This document shows, piece after piece, positions 33,484-42,421 of a stretch of DNA of 64,000 nucleotides. Position numbers and translations under genes: made by a program. The stretch is from Chthonomonas sp. (GTDB lineage: Bacteria > Armatimonadota > Fimbriimonadia > Fimbriimonadales > Fimbriimonadaceae): NCBI GenBank assembly GCA_016788115.1, contig JAEURR010000006.1:62001-126000 (forward strand), written 5' to 3'. Each line of letters begins with the position of its first letter. Position 1 is the first letter of the stretch. The notes below the pieces were generated by a model. It did not search any database and was not told the DNA's origin. It saw nothing but the letters and a program-made list of their open reading frames with translations.

Positions 33484-35736
33484 CTACCTGGGGAGCATCG
33501 CGGACAGCCGCTGTTGCTGCTGCTGCGCGGCGCTGATCGCCTGCTCCATCGCCAGAAACTTCTGCCGCAAATTGGACTCCTTAGCGGTGAGTTGCTTGTC
33601 CAGATTGGCCAGGGTGTCGTCGAAGTCGTCAATCTGCGCTTGCAATGCGTTTTCGTTCGCGGTCAATAGGCCGTTCGTCGTCGCGGTGAATGAATCGAGC
33701 CGCTCGTTCATGAGCGCCGCGAGACCTTTTGTAAATCCTAGTGAACCTACCTGCCCCGTCGCGCTGCCGGTGTACATGATCTGCAAGCCGTAGGTTTTGG
33801 GGTTCGTGGTCGCGTTGGACGCGCCCGTGAGGAACTGCCCGACGCCCGTTGCCGGTTCGCCGTTGATCGTACCAGCCACGTCCTTGCCCGCAACGGTCAC
33901 TGCCTGACCGGTCGTACCGATGCCGCTGTTCGTTCCTCCAGCCGCGAGAGTGCTCGTGACGGTGAAGTTGCCGGGGGTACCAAATCGATTTGAAGTGAGC
34001 ACGAGCTTTCCGCTAGACTGCGATGCCGTGACCAGATCCTTCAGCTTCGAATCAGCATTGATCTGATTCACGATATCCGTTAGCGAACGCCCGGCTTCAA
34101 TATTGATGCTTACCGAACCCGAACCAAAGCCGCCGCCGGTAAACGACAAGATTTCCAGCGTGGTGGTATTGCCTGCGAGGGCCGCCGCCGCGGTGACCGT
34201 TTGCTTCGTAGCCGCCTGGGTGATGTTGACCGAGTACGAACCCGTTCCGGACGCCTTGGTTTCGGTGGTGCTGCCAACGTACGAGATGTCAGTCGTGCTG
34301 CCCGCGCCATAGGCTCGGAACATCTTTTGCACGGCCATCGGGTCAGCCTTGAGGGCCTTATCGAAGACTGCGGTGTCGAACTTCACGGTGCCGTCGGTAT
34401 TGAAGCTCAATCCCGCGGCGGCCGCATTGTTCGATCCGATCGACAGACCCGGGATGTTCCCTTGCAGAGTCGACTGCAGGTCGCTCATGACTTGGCGCGC
34501 GGTCGCATCACCAAACAGTGGACCGGATGCGAAGGAGTCCTTATCAAACTTGCTGTTGTCCGCCACAAAGCCGGCGACATTGTTGTAAGCCGCGACAAAC
34601 GCCTGAATCTTGCTCTTGATCGCCGAGCCATCCCGGGTCAGCGTCAAGGTCGTTTCCTTTCCGGTGGTCTTGTCCGCCTGCAGCAGGGTGACTGTCGAGC
34701 CAGGGATCGCGCCCGTCACCGCGTTGGTCGAACTGCGCAAGGCGATTCCGTCCAGGCTATTCAGCGCATCCTGTGCGGCAACCAATTCGTTCGATCGCCT
34801 CGTGACGCCGAGGTCAACGAGCATGTTGTTCGAATCGGACATCGACGGAGTGAACGACCCGCCCTTGATCTCAACGCGATACGTTGTGCGCCCCATCTCT
34901 GTGACCGGGACAACCGTCGCAGTCACCTCATCGATGTCGTCGATCTTCGAAGCGAGTGTGGTGAGGGTGTCCGAGTTCGGGTCGACGGTGATCGTTTGGC
35001 CGTTGATCGTGATGTTCGTCGGCCCGGTAGCGGTAAAGCCAAACAGGTCGGCGAGCTTTGTGGTCGCGCTGTCTGCGGCAAAGGTTCGGTAGCCGTCGGT
35101 GACCGGTTCGCGCACAGTTGTGCCGGCGAATCCAAGTGAACTCAGGACCGATCCCGATACATCGGTGAGCTTGAGATTTCCCTTGGTGCCCGATTCGCCT
35201 GAGGTCAAGTTCAAATAGGCCTTGTTCGCACCACCATCGATGATGCTCGCAACGACGGTGCCGCCAGAGGTGTTGATCTTCTCGGCGAGAGTCTTAAGCG
35301 TGTCGGTTGCGACGACCGCGATCTCCTTGTCGTTAACCTTGATGGTGCCCGCGAGCCCGAGCGCGGTGTCGATACCCGCCTGAGCGTTAGAACCGACCTT
35401 GTGGCTTTGCGCTAACTGGAAGGTTTTGAGTGCGTAGGTACCCGGCACGGATGCATCCCCCGCGATCAGGGTCGCCACCGCGGAATCACTCACATTCGAA
35501 GTGATCGAGTTGAACGCACCGAGGTTGTTCAGTGCACCCGAAGCCGAGCGGAATGCCGCAACGTGCGTTTTGAGCTCACCGTAGATCCCCTTCTTCTCGT
35601 TGATGGTTGCCTTGCGCTGCTGAAGCGTCACCGACTGCCGGCGTTCAAGCTGCATCAAACGAGTGACGATCGACTCGGTATCAATACCGCTGCCGATTCC
35701 GCTGAACGTAACACCTGATGTACTTCCGAAGCTCAC
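33484..35736 (-). CDS. fliD: Flagellar hook-associated protein 2 (filament cap)
   Basis: Cap at the tip of the flagellar filament that folds incoming flagellin. It has 750 residues, long for a FliD. The N-terminal domain FSGIGSGIDTESIVTRLMQLER begins the export/coiled region. Several repeated beta-rich stretches with phrases like TINGQTITVDPNSDTLTTLA occupy the middle, and the C-terminal coiled coil (about 680-745) reads LQAQIDDFDDTLANLDKQL. The start is GTG 35736 with AGGAGG six bases upstream. It is downstream of the HDOD, cheA and cheW genes on one strand. fliS and fliC are not in the window. Confidence 0.93.
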   Translation of the reverse strand: MSFGSTSGVTFSGIGSGIDTESIVTRLMQLERRQSVTLQQRKATINEKKGIYGELKTHVAAFRSASGALNNLGAFNSITSNVSDSAVATLIAGDASVPGTYALKTFQLAQSHKVGSNAQAGIDTALGLAGTIKVNDKEIAVVATDTLKTLAEKINTSGGTVVASIIDGGANKAYLNLTSGESGTKGNLKLTDVSGSVLSSLGFAGTTVREPVTDGYRTFAADSATTKLADLFGFTATGPTNITINGQTITVDPNSDTLTTLASKIDDIDEVTATVVPVTEMGRTTYRVEIKGGSFTPSMSDSNNMLVDLGVTRRSNELVAAQDALNSLDGIALRSSTNAVTGAIPGSTVTLLQADKTTGKETTLTLTRDGSAIKSKIQAFVAAYNNVAGFVADNSKFDKDSFASGPLFGDATARQVMSDLQSTLQGNIPGLSIGSNNAAAAGLSFNTDGTVKFDTAVFDKALKADPMAVQKMFRAYGAGSTTDISYVGSTTETKASGTGSYSVNITQAATKQTVTAAAALAGNTTTLEILSFTGGGFGSGSVSINIEAGRSLTDIVNQINADSKLKDLVTASQSSGKLVLTSNRFGTPGNFTVTSTLAAGGTNSGIGTTGQAVTVAGKDVAGTINGEPATGVGQFLTGASNATTNPKTYGLQIMYTGSATGQVGSLGFTKGLAALMNERLDSFTATTNGLLTANENALQAQIDDFDDTLANLDKQLTAKESNLRQKFLAMEQAISAAQQQQQRLSAMLPR

Positions 35737-35800
35737 TGCAACCTCCTGGTTCTAGCGCCCCTCATGGGCTGTGATCTCATCTTCCTTATGCCCGGTTAAA

Positions 35801-35812
35801 CGGCGTACGCCG
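35801..35812. repeat. 12-base perfect palindrome between the HDOD gene and fliD
   Basis: CGGCGTACGCCG is self-complementary and sits in the 113-base gap upstream of fliD. It could be a small hairpin in the transcript or a symmetrical protein-binding site; nothing decides between them. Confidence 0.35.
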
Positions 35813-35849
35813 CTCCGCAAGAATACGAGACCCATCCCACGGGCGGCCG

Positions 35850-36728
35850 CTATCCGAACAGATTCAACATGTCTGATGCGGCCTCAAGCTTGAGAAGGGT
35901 CTCTTCCTTTGCCTTGGCAAAAGTCGCGTCGTCAAAACCGAGCCAGTCGGTGACGGCTGGATCGATGTGCAGGACCTCATCGGTCCATTGATCGCGTGGC
36001 TTACACACGACCGAGGCAATGCGATCGCCGGCGTGGACGGCATACAAACTCGGCACCGGATCACCCTCGAACGGACCTTCATGCCGACCGAGCATGATGC
36101 AGAGGTTCTCCGGGAACTTCCACATGACACCCAATTGCTGGCCGATCTCAGCGTGCGTTGTGTTGAACGACTTGGTTTCCATCTCCGAAAGGTTCTGGTT
36201 GTCGTTCGTGTGCTTGTCGTAAATCAGCGTATAGGGCTTGGTGAACTGAGCCGCGAGGAACAATGCGCCGACATTCGATAACAGTCCTCCTGAGAAAACC
36301 AAGTCTAGATCTTTGTGCTCTAGGTGCTTGCGACGGGCAATGAATTGCGCCGCAGCGGCCGAGGCGAACGCATGCCGCCACAACTGCAAGTGCAGCTCTT
36401 TCACCGCCGGACTGCTCGAGTCGAACACCTTTGTCGTGCCGAGACTGAGCACCAAGTTTCGAATCTGGTCGAACCCGAGGATGAGCACGGCCTGACTCAT
36501 GCTGGCGACCTGACCACTCACTCCAAAGTAGGGCGAATTCACCACGCGCAGCACCTTGGTGCTGATCGCCTGGTCGGTGATGATGAACTTTTCAAGCTCC
36601 TCAGCACGGCTGTTCTGATCGCCTGTGAGCACCAGAATTTTCGCGACTGCGGTCGGCAGTGGCGGCAAATCCTTCATCGCTCGATCGAGCGTGACGATTT
36701 GAGGACTTTTCTTTACTGCTTCACCCAT
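35850..36728 (-). CDS. HDOD-domain signalling protein
   Basis: A 292-residue protein consisting of an HDOD domain (about 15-210), recognisable from LPPLPTAVAKILVLTGD, ISTKVLRVVNSPYFG and SMSQAVLILGFDQIRNLVLSL. HDOD domains are HD-related helical modules without the metal-binding HD pair, used in signalling and motility control. No GGDEF, EAL or receiver domain is fused. It follows cheA by seven bases, so it is likely part of the same chemosensory transcript and may be a partner or output of CheA (inference). Confidence 0.88.
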   Translation of the reverse strand: MGEAVKKSPQIVTLDRAMKDLPPLPTAVAKILVLTGDQNSRAEELEKFIITDQAISTKVLRVVNSPYFGVSGQVASMSQAVLILGFDQIRNLVLSLGTTKVFDSSSPAVKELHLQLWRHAFASAAAAQFIARRKHLEHKDLDLVFSGGLLSNVGALFLAAQFTKPYTLIYDKHTNDNQNLSEMETKSFNTTHAEIGQQLGVMWKFPENLCIMLGRHEGPFEGDPVPSLYAVHAGDRIASVVCKPRDQWTDEVLHIDPAVTDWLGFDDATFAKAKEETLLKLEAASDMLNLFG

Positions 36729-36735
36729 TGTTAAT

Positions 36736-38817
36736 TCACTTCACCAATCCGTTGATATCCATAATGAGGGCCACGTTGCCGTCGCCCAAAATTGTCGCGC
36801 CAGAGATTCCTCGCGCATCGCCACAGAAGCGGCTGAGCGATTTGATGACCACCTCTTGCTCGCCGATCAGTCGATCCACAACCAGACCAAATCGTTGCTC
36901 GGCAATCCCGACGATCACCACGTAAAGCTGCTCGGATTCCTGCTTTTCTACAAAGTCACGCGATTGGAAGACCTGGCGCATCCGCATCAGCGGCGTCGTC
37001 ATCCCTCGAATCACGATCACTTCCTGTTTGTTCACGTGTTGGATCTGGTCGTCCGTGATCTGTAGCGTTTCGATCACGTTACCAAGCGGGATCACGTAGA
37101 CCACCCCGCTGACCTTCACCAGCAAGCCGCGAATGATCGCGAGCGTGAGTGGCAACCGAAGGCTAAACTTCGTGCCTGCTCCCAGCTCGGTCTCCAAATC
37201 GATAATGCCGCCTAGCTTCTGGATGTTGGAGCGGACGATGTCCATTCCAACCCCTCGGCCCGACACTTCGCTCACCTCTGAGGCGGTGCTCAGACCGCTT
37301 GCAAAGATGAACTGCAGAATCTCTCGTTCCGTCATGCGATCCAGCGACTCTTTCGTCGCCAGCCCGCTTTCGAGAACCTTCGCCTTTATCTTGTTGGCAT
37401 CGATTCCGCGTCCATCATCCGTAATTTCAATGACAATGTAGTTTTCTTGGTGGCGTGCGCTGACCACGACCTTGCCTTCGACCGGCTTGCCCGCTGCGAG
37501 ACGCTGTTCCGGCATTTCCAGTCCGTGGTCGACAGAGTTCCGGAGGATGTGCAGCAGTGGGTCGCCGATGACCTCAATCACGCTTCGGTCGAGTTCGGTG
37601 TCTCCGCCGACCAACTCCAACTTCACGTCCTTGCCAAGCTTCTGCGCCAGATCCCGCACGACTCGTGGGAACCGGTTCATGACCGTTTCAATCGGCATCA
37701 TGCGTGCCTTCATGATTTGGTCTTGCAGGTCGCTCGTCGTTCGGGCAATGTGCCCAACCGTTTCGGCAAGCGCTTCGATGCACGGGTGATCGTAGGTTGC
37801 GCTCAGTTCAGCACCGAGCTGGGCCATGCGGGTGCGGTCGATGACAAGTTCGCCGACCAAATTCATCAGCGTATCGAGTCGGCTCACATCGACGCGAACC
37901 GTCTGGCCTGACTCCGTCTTGCGCACTTCATTCGTCGCTGCGCGGGTGGTCGCGGCCGCCGCTGGCGCAGCGGGAGTCGATGCTACCGCGGATGGAGTGG
38001 CCTCGACGACTGCCTCTGCCGCCTTCTCCGATGGTGACTCGTCCTCTTCCGAGGTTCCGACTTCCCCGTCCCATGGTGCGACGGACTGCCAGTCGACTTC
38101 GCTGACGCCTTCCAACTGCGTCTTCAGATCCTCAAAATCGCTGCTGACTTGGAAGAACACTTCGAAGTTTCGGTCGAACTTCTCTTCCTCGAGCGCTTCT
38201 CGGTCCGGAACGCAAACCAGCAGTTCGCCCACATTTTCGATGAGCGAAGTCACCATGAACGCGCGAACATACTTGAGTACGCAGTCGGCAGATAAAGTGA
38301 ACTGGCCCCGATAAATCGTTCCCTGAACGGCGGCCTCTCGCAGAGCGTCCGCCATGTCGGCTGGCAATCCCGAAGCAAATCCGCTGGACGAGACGTCGAG
38401 CGGTGCGCCAGCCTCATCCTCTGCGGGCGCGACGCCCACGAAGCTCTGCAACTCTTGCACGAGGCTCGGATTCTCGACCGCGTCCCCGTTTCCATTGCGA
38501 ATCGAGGTCGTCATGTCACACAGCGTGTCCAGACAGTTCAGCAACGCATTTGCGATCGGTGTCGTCACCGATAGATTGCCCTGACGCAGGTTATCGAGGA
38601 CGTTCTCCATCTCGTGCGTCAGCTCGGCCATTTTCTGGAAGCCCATCGCGCGGCTACTCCCTTTCAAGGTGTGCGCAGCGCGGAAGATGATCTGAAGCCG
38701 ATCCTGCGAGGGATCTTGCTCCAGTTTCAAGGTCTCTTGCTCGAGAATTTCGAGTTGCTCATCGGCCTCTTGCACGAAGAGGTCGAGGTATTGCCCCATA
38801 TCTAGGTCGTTACTCAT
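36736..38817 (-). CDS. cheA: Chemotaxis histidine kinase CheA
   Basis: Kinase that reads chemoreceptors through CheW and phosphorylates CheY. It has 693 residues. The Hpt domain has phospho-acceptor His49 in RAAHTLKGSSRAMG. A region at about 155-240 may be the regulator-binding P2-like part. An Ala/Thr-rich linker (about 265-300) follows. The dimerisation helices contain MNLVGELVIDRTRM, and HATPase_c has ILRNSVDHGLEMPEQR and DDGRGID. The CheW-like domain (about 555-690) carries SGVVYVIPLGNVIETL. cheW lies 17 bases upstream. No cheY, cheB, cheR or receptor gene is seen nearby. Confidence 0.96.
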   Translation of the reverse strand: MSNDLDMGQYLDLFVQEADEQLEILEQETLKLEQDPSQDRLQIIFRAAHTLKGSSRAMGFQKMAELTHEMENVLDNLRQGNLSVTTPIANALLNCLDTLCDMTTSIRNGNGDAVENPSLVQELQSFVGVAPAEDEAGAPLDVSSSGFASGLPADMADALREAAVQGTIYRGQFTLSADCVLKYVRAFMVTSLIENVGELLVCVPDREALEEEKFDRNFEVFFQVSSDFEDLKTQLEGVSEVDWQSVAPWDGEVGTSEEDESPSEKAAEAVVEATPSAVASTPAAPAAAATTRAATNEVRKTESGQTVRVDVSRLDTLMNLVGELVIDRTRMAQLGAELSATYDHPCIEALAETVGHIARTTSDLQDQIMKARMMPIETVMNRFPRVVRDLAQKLGKDVKLELVGGDTELDRSVIEVIGDPLLHILRNSVDHGLEMPEQRLAAGKPVEGKVVVSARHQENYIVIEITDDGRGIDANKIKAKVLESGLATKESLDRMTEREILQFIFASGLSTASEVSEVSGRGVGMDIVRSNIQKLGGIIDLETELGAGTKFSLRLPLTLAIIRGLLVKVSGVVYVIPLGNVIETLQITDDQIQHVNKQEVIVIRGMTTPLMRMRQVFQSRDFVEKQESEQLYVVIVGIAEQRFGLVVDRLIGEQEVVIKSLSRFCGDARGISGATILGDGNVALIMDINGLVK

Positions 38818-38834
38818 TCTTTGGGTTCCGAAGG

Positions 38835-39326
38835 TTAGGCCGCAATCGCCTTGTCGAGCTCAAGCAAAGTGATCAAACCGGTTTCGTGCTTGGCGACGCC
38901 TCGAACGAACTCAGCGCTTAGTTCCTGCACGATCGAAGGGGTGGCGTCGATGCACGCTGGGTCCAAAGTGACCACCTCACGGACCGCGTCGACGACAATG
39001 CCGACGTTGCCGTGTTCCGAGTCCACGACGATGATCCGCGTACTCTCGGTGTCGGGCACTTCGCTGAGTCCAAGGCGGGTCCCCAGCGCGATGACCGGGA
39101 TCGTCTTGCCACGGAGGTTCACCAGCCCACGAATGTGGTTCTCCACACGGGGTAAGGAGGTGATTTCGCGCATACGGATGATCTCATTCACGCGGAAGAT
39201 ATCGATACCGTAGCTCTCCGCTCCGAGCAAGAAAATGACGGATTGGTTGGGGGACTGGGACGCGTCGGCGTCGGTCGTCGAATTCAAATCAATGGGTTCA
39301 GTCGTTTTCGTCGCTTCGGTAGACAT
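38835..39326 (-). CDS. cheW: Chemotaxis coupling protein CheW
   Basis: Adaptor linking receptors to CheA. It is 163 residues from ATG 39326 (an in-frame GTG three codons earlier is possible). After a short Thr/Ser-rich extension (about 1-28) comes the CheW domain: VIFLLGAESYGIDIFRVNEIIRM, LPRVENHIRGLVNLRGKTIPVI and GIVVDAVREVVTL. It starts the run cheW-cheA-HDOD-fliD and diverges from the HAD phosphatase gene. Confidence 0.95.
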   Translation of the reverse strand: MSTEATKTTEPIDLNSTTDADASQSPNQSVIFLLGAESYGIDIFRVNEIIRMREITSLPRVENHIRGLVNLRGKTIPVIALGTRLGLSEVPDTESTRIIVVDSEHGNVGIVVDAVREVVTLDPACIDATPSIVQELSAEFVRGVAKHETGLITLLELDKAIAA

Positions 39327-39406
39327 GATGTTCACTCACAGAATCTGCTACCTTCCTTATTGGCGGCTGGGTCCAGTAACTTTATGGAACGGACCGCACT
39401 TCCCAC

Positions 39407-40201
39407 ATGGCAAACATTCGACTCGCCGCGATCGATATGGATGGCACTGCGCTCCGCGGTGACCGGTCATTGCACCCCGAGAACATCGCGGCGATCCACC
39501 GGGCAACGGAACGCGGGATCCAAGTCGCACTCGCAAGCGGGCGGATGTTTCTCAGCTTGCGCAGGTTCGCCGACGACATTGGGCTTGAGATGCCCATCGT
39601 CAGCAGCAACGGTGCCTACGTAGTGGACGACAGCGCGCAGATTGTCCTGAACGCGACCGTGTCCGATTCCATCGCACTGGCAATCCTCGACTATTGCGAG
39701 TCCCACCAACTGCATGTGAACCTCTATACTGGCTCGGGGATCGCCTGTGTTCGCGAGACGAGTTGGCTGGTCACCTACGCCGAGCGAGTGCAGAACTTCT
39801 CTCCTGAGCCGCTGGGTCTGGATGCGTGCCGAGAGATCTCGCCGAACAAGATGCTCATCTTCGCTGAGCCGGAGGACCTCGATACCCACGGCCGAACCCT
39901 GCGCGACATGGTTCCACCCGGGCTTGGAACCTGGGTGCGATCCGAGCCCGACTTTTTGGAACTGCTCCCACCGGATGTCACCAAAGGCTACGGCCTGAGC
40001 CGGCTCGCCGCGCATATGGACGTCCCACCGGTCGAGGTCGCGGCGATCGGCGACTACCTCAACGACCTGGAGATGTTGGAGTGGGCGGGGACGGCAGCGG
40101 CCGTAGCCAATGCCCACCCAAAGATTCTTGAGACTGCGGGGGTGGTTTATCCGTCCAATGAAGAGGCGGGGGTAGCGGCCTTCCTTGACGCGCTAGGTTA
40201 A
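39407..40201 (+). CDS. HAD superfamily sugar-phosphatase, Cof type
   Basis: A 264-residue cytoplasmic HAD-IIB (Cof-like) phosphohydrolase. Motif I is AIDMDGTAL (nucleophile Asp in DMDGT), motif II is VALASGRMF, and motif III lies near VTKGYGLSRLAAHM. Motif IV is AAIGDYLNDLEML, with ND where many members have GDNxND. Substrates in this family include flavin and sugar phosphates and cannot be told apart here. It precedes the exported trio by 42 bases. Confidence 0.9.
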   Translation: MANIRLAAIDMDGTALRGDRSLHPENIAAIHRATERGIQVALASGRMFLSLRRFADDIGLEMPIVSSNGAYVVDDSAQIVLNATVSDSIALAILDYCESHQLHVNLYTGSGIACVRETSWLVTYAERVQNFSPEPLGLDACREISPNKMLIFAEPEDLDTHGRTLRDMVPPGLGTWVRSEPDFLELLPPDVTKGYGLSRLAAHMDVPPVEVAAIGDYLNDLEMLEWAGTAAAVANAHPKILETAGVVYPSNEEAGVAAFLDALG

Positions 40202-40243
40202 AACCTGCGAAAATAGAGCATTCCGACGAGACTACTGACACTT

Positions 40244-41215
40244 ATGAAAGGAATTCGAATTGCGTTGATGTGTGCCGTACTGATTGGGACACAAGCCTTT
40301 GCCCAGTTCTCGGTGACAAGCCCCAACAGTGGTGACACTCTCGGCAAGACCAACACCATCCGATTTCTGATCGAGAACATTACGAGCCAAGCGCGCGTGG
40401 TGGCGACGGCGACCAACAACGCCAAGCCGAACATCCGCATCTCGACCGAAGCGCTTTTGGATCCAGACGCCGACAAGCGCATCCTCGGCACGCTCGACCT
40501 CAATTTTGATGAAACCACTGAATCCGGAACGTACACCCTGCAGGTGCAGTATCTGACTCAGGGCGTGGTCCGCGACACGCGCACCATCACGAACCTGACC
40601 ATTGATACTAAGAATCCGAAGTTCCGTAACGTAACTCCGCGCAGCGGCTCGTTCGTCTCGGTTCTCGTCCCTGTCCGCGCCGAAGTCGAAGAGCCGGGGC
40701 TTGATCGCTGGAGAGTGCGCGTGAACGATCGCGACATCCCGAACAATTCTGGCTCGACGACCGATATCGCTGTGGATTGGACTACGAGCAACATCGAGAA
40801 CGATGGTCCCGCCTCGATCACCATTAAGGTCGATGACAAGGCCCGAAACAGCGCGACGAAGACGATCAACGTGACCCTGGACCGGGTTTCGCCTTCGAGC
40901 CAGGTGAAGAGCCCCGCAGGCGTGAGCTACCGTCCCACGTCGATCATCCCTGTGGTGATCGAGATTGCCGACCAATACGAAGGTTCGGTGATCGCAGGTG
41001 GAGTCAACGCAAGCCTGTACACCATGGATGGTCAGTACATCGGCCGAGTCGCACGTCGTTCCGCGACGAACTCAGGCGCAACTTTGCGGTGGGTTGGCCG
41101 GATCAAAGGAACCAGCCGCCTCCCGAAACAGTTTAAGATGGTCGTTACCGCGATTGACCGAGCTGGGAATCGCGCGGTGGACCAGACCGTAACCGTCAAC
41201 ATCTCCGGAAGGTAA
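40244..41215 (+). CDS. Secreted Ig-like-domain protein, first gene of the PorV/caspase-fold trio
   Basis: A 323-residue protein with a clear signal peptide (MKGIRIALMCAVLIGTQAFA, cleavage about residue 20). The rest looks like three beta-sandwich modules (about 22-125, 126-215, 216-323). Phrases such as ITIKVDDKARNSATKTINVTL and MVVTAIDRAGNRAVDQTVTV are the C-terminal strands typical of bacterial Ig-like repeats. No catalytic motif, cell-wall anchor or T9SS-type C-terminal domain is evident. It is followed by the PorV-like gene after 29 bases. A surface or periplasmic adhesive or scaffold role is inferred. Confidence 0.65.
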   Translation: MKGIRIALMCAVLIGTQAFAQFSVTSPNSGDTLGKTNTIRFLIENITSQARVVATATNNAKPNIRISTEALLDPDADKRILGTLDLNFDETTESGTYTLQVQYLTQGVVRDTRTITNLTIDTKNPKFRNVTPRSGSFVSVLVPVRAEVEEPGLDRWRVRVNDRDIPNNSGSTTDIAVDWTTSNIENDGPASITIKVDDKARNSATKTINVTLDRVSPSSQVKSPAGVSYRPTSIIPVVIEIADQYEGSVIAGGVNASLYTMDGQYIGRVARRSATNSGATLRWVGRIKGTSRLPKQFKMVVTAIDRAGNRAVDQTVTVNISGR

Positions 41216-41244
41216 AGTATCCGCAAGCGAGGAAAAGCACCATC

Positions 41245-42405
41245 GTGACAATTGCAAGGAAGCTCATCAACGTAACGTTTATCACCGCTTTGGCCATGCC
41301 AGCAGCGTTTGCACAAATTCCCGATCTGCTCACTTCGTTCGATGCAGGCGGTCGCGCCATGGGCATGGGTGGCGGCATTGGAGTCTCAGGCTCGGATACG
41401 AACTCCACGCTCAGCAACCCAGCGGGCCTGGCCCACGCGCGAAAGAAGACGCTCTCAGTCGTCATCCGCAACATGCCTCAATCCAAGACTTCGCTGTCGA
41501 GCAGCTTCAATAACCCCGTCTTGACGACCAGATCGGAAGTAGGCGCAAACGGACTGAGCCATGCCGGTTTGACTCTGCCCCTGGGAACGGACGACAACCC
41601 GCGCGGCACGGTCGGCATCAGCTACACCATCGGTGGGTTCATTCGCGATAGCCGAACCAATAATGGCCAGCTTCCCATCGACGCTTCGAGCAGCGTCAAC
41701 AACTATAACGAACTTTTGAAGGCCAAGACTGAGTTCTTCACCATCGGCTATGGCTGGGGGAACGCGGACAACTCGCTCACACTGGGAGCGAGCCTCATCC
41801 TGGCCGGTCAGTACGTGCTGAACCGCCAATCGTACGACATCGTGCCCGCGGGAGGAACCGCGATCACCAATCCGCCGCTTGATCTGAGCAACCAAAGCTA
41901 CGGAGTTGGTGCGGTCGTCGGTGTCCAACTGATTCCAAAGGGCAGCCCCAACACCAGCATCGGTTTTGCCGTTCGAACCCCGATCAATATCTCGGGCAAC
42001 AAGAACACCGCAACCTACTACGACACGATCCCCGGCAAGATTTCTGTGGGCTTCGCCCATCGCAAGGATGGCCTTCGCGGTGGCCGCGACTTCGTGGTCT
42101 TCGGCGCACAGATCGACACGTTTTACAAGAATGAGCGCGGGGCCGCATTCGCACGGAAGCGTGCGGTGAACGTGGGTGCGGGTGCCGAGTACAACTTGCT
42201 TCGCGGCGCAGCGCGCATCCCCATTCGACTTGGCTTCACCGCCGTTCCTGAAGCGGGTAATGGATTCCGCGATCGCAACGCGCTCACTTTCGGGGTCGGA
42301 TATCGACCTTTCACTCGTCCTTACTCCATCGACCTGAACTTTGCGGCTCCCTCTTCCGGAAGCGGATTTGATGCCGCCCTGCAGCTTAACTACCGCCTGA
42401 AATAA
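41245..42405 (+). CDS. PorV/PorQ-like outer-membrane beta-barrel protein
   Basis: A 386-residue protein starting at GTG with a signal peptide ending AFAQ (about residue 23). The N-terminal phrase DAGGRAMGMGGGIGVSGSD, followed by SNPAGLA, is the signature of PorV/PorQ-family and FadL-like barrels. Alternating beta strands continue to the end, and the last strand ends LQLNYRLK. In Bacteroidota, PorV is the shuttle of the type IX secretion system; PorV-like proteins also occur in phyla without it, so type IX secretion is not demonstrated. Neighbours are the Ig-like gene and the pseudo-caspase gene 16 bases downstream. Confidence 0.7.
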   Translation: MTIARKLINVTFITALAMPAAFAQIPDLLTSFDAGGRAMGMGGGIGVSGSDTNSTLSNPAGLAHARKKTLSVVIRNMPQSKTSLSSSFNNPVLTTRSEVGANGLSHAGLTLPLGTDDNPRGTVGISYTIGGFIRDSRTNNGQLPIDASSSVNNYNELLKAKTEFFTIGYGWGNADNSLTLGASLILAGQYVLNRQSYDIVPAGGTAITNPPLDLSNQSYGVGAVVGVQLIPKGSPNTSIGFAVRTPINISGNKNTATYYDTIPGKISVGFAHRKDGLRGGRDFVVFGAQIDTFYKNERGAAFARKRAVNVGAGAEYNLLRGAARIPIRLGFTAVPEAGNGFRDRNALTFGVGYRPFTRPYSIDLNFAAPSSGSGFDAALQLNYRLK

Positions 42406-42421
42406 CAGAACCCAGCACCGT

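Noticed and set aside
35760-35849. Sigma-28 flagellar promoter before fliD
   Set aside because: A GGGCATAA resembles the -10 but no TAAA lies at the expected distance upstream.
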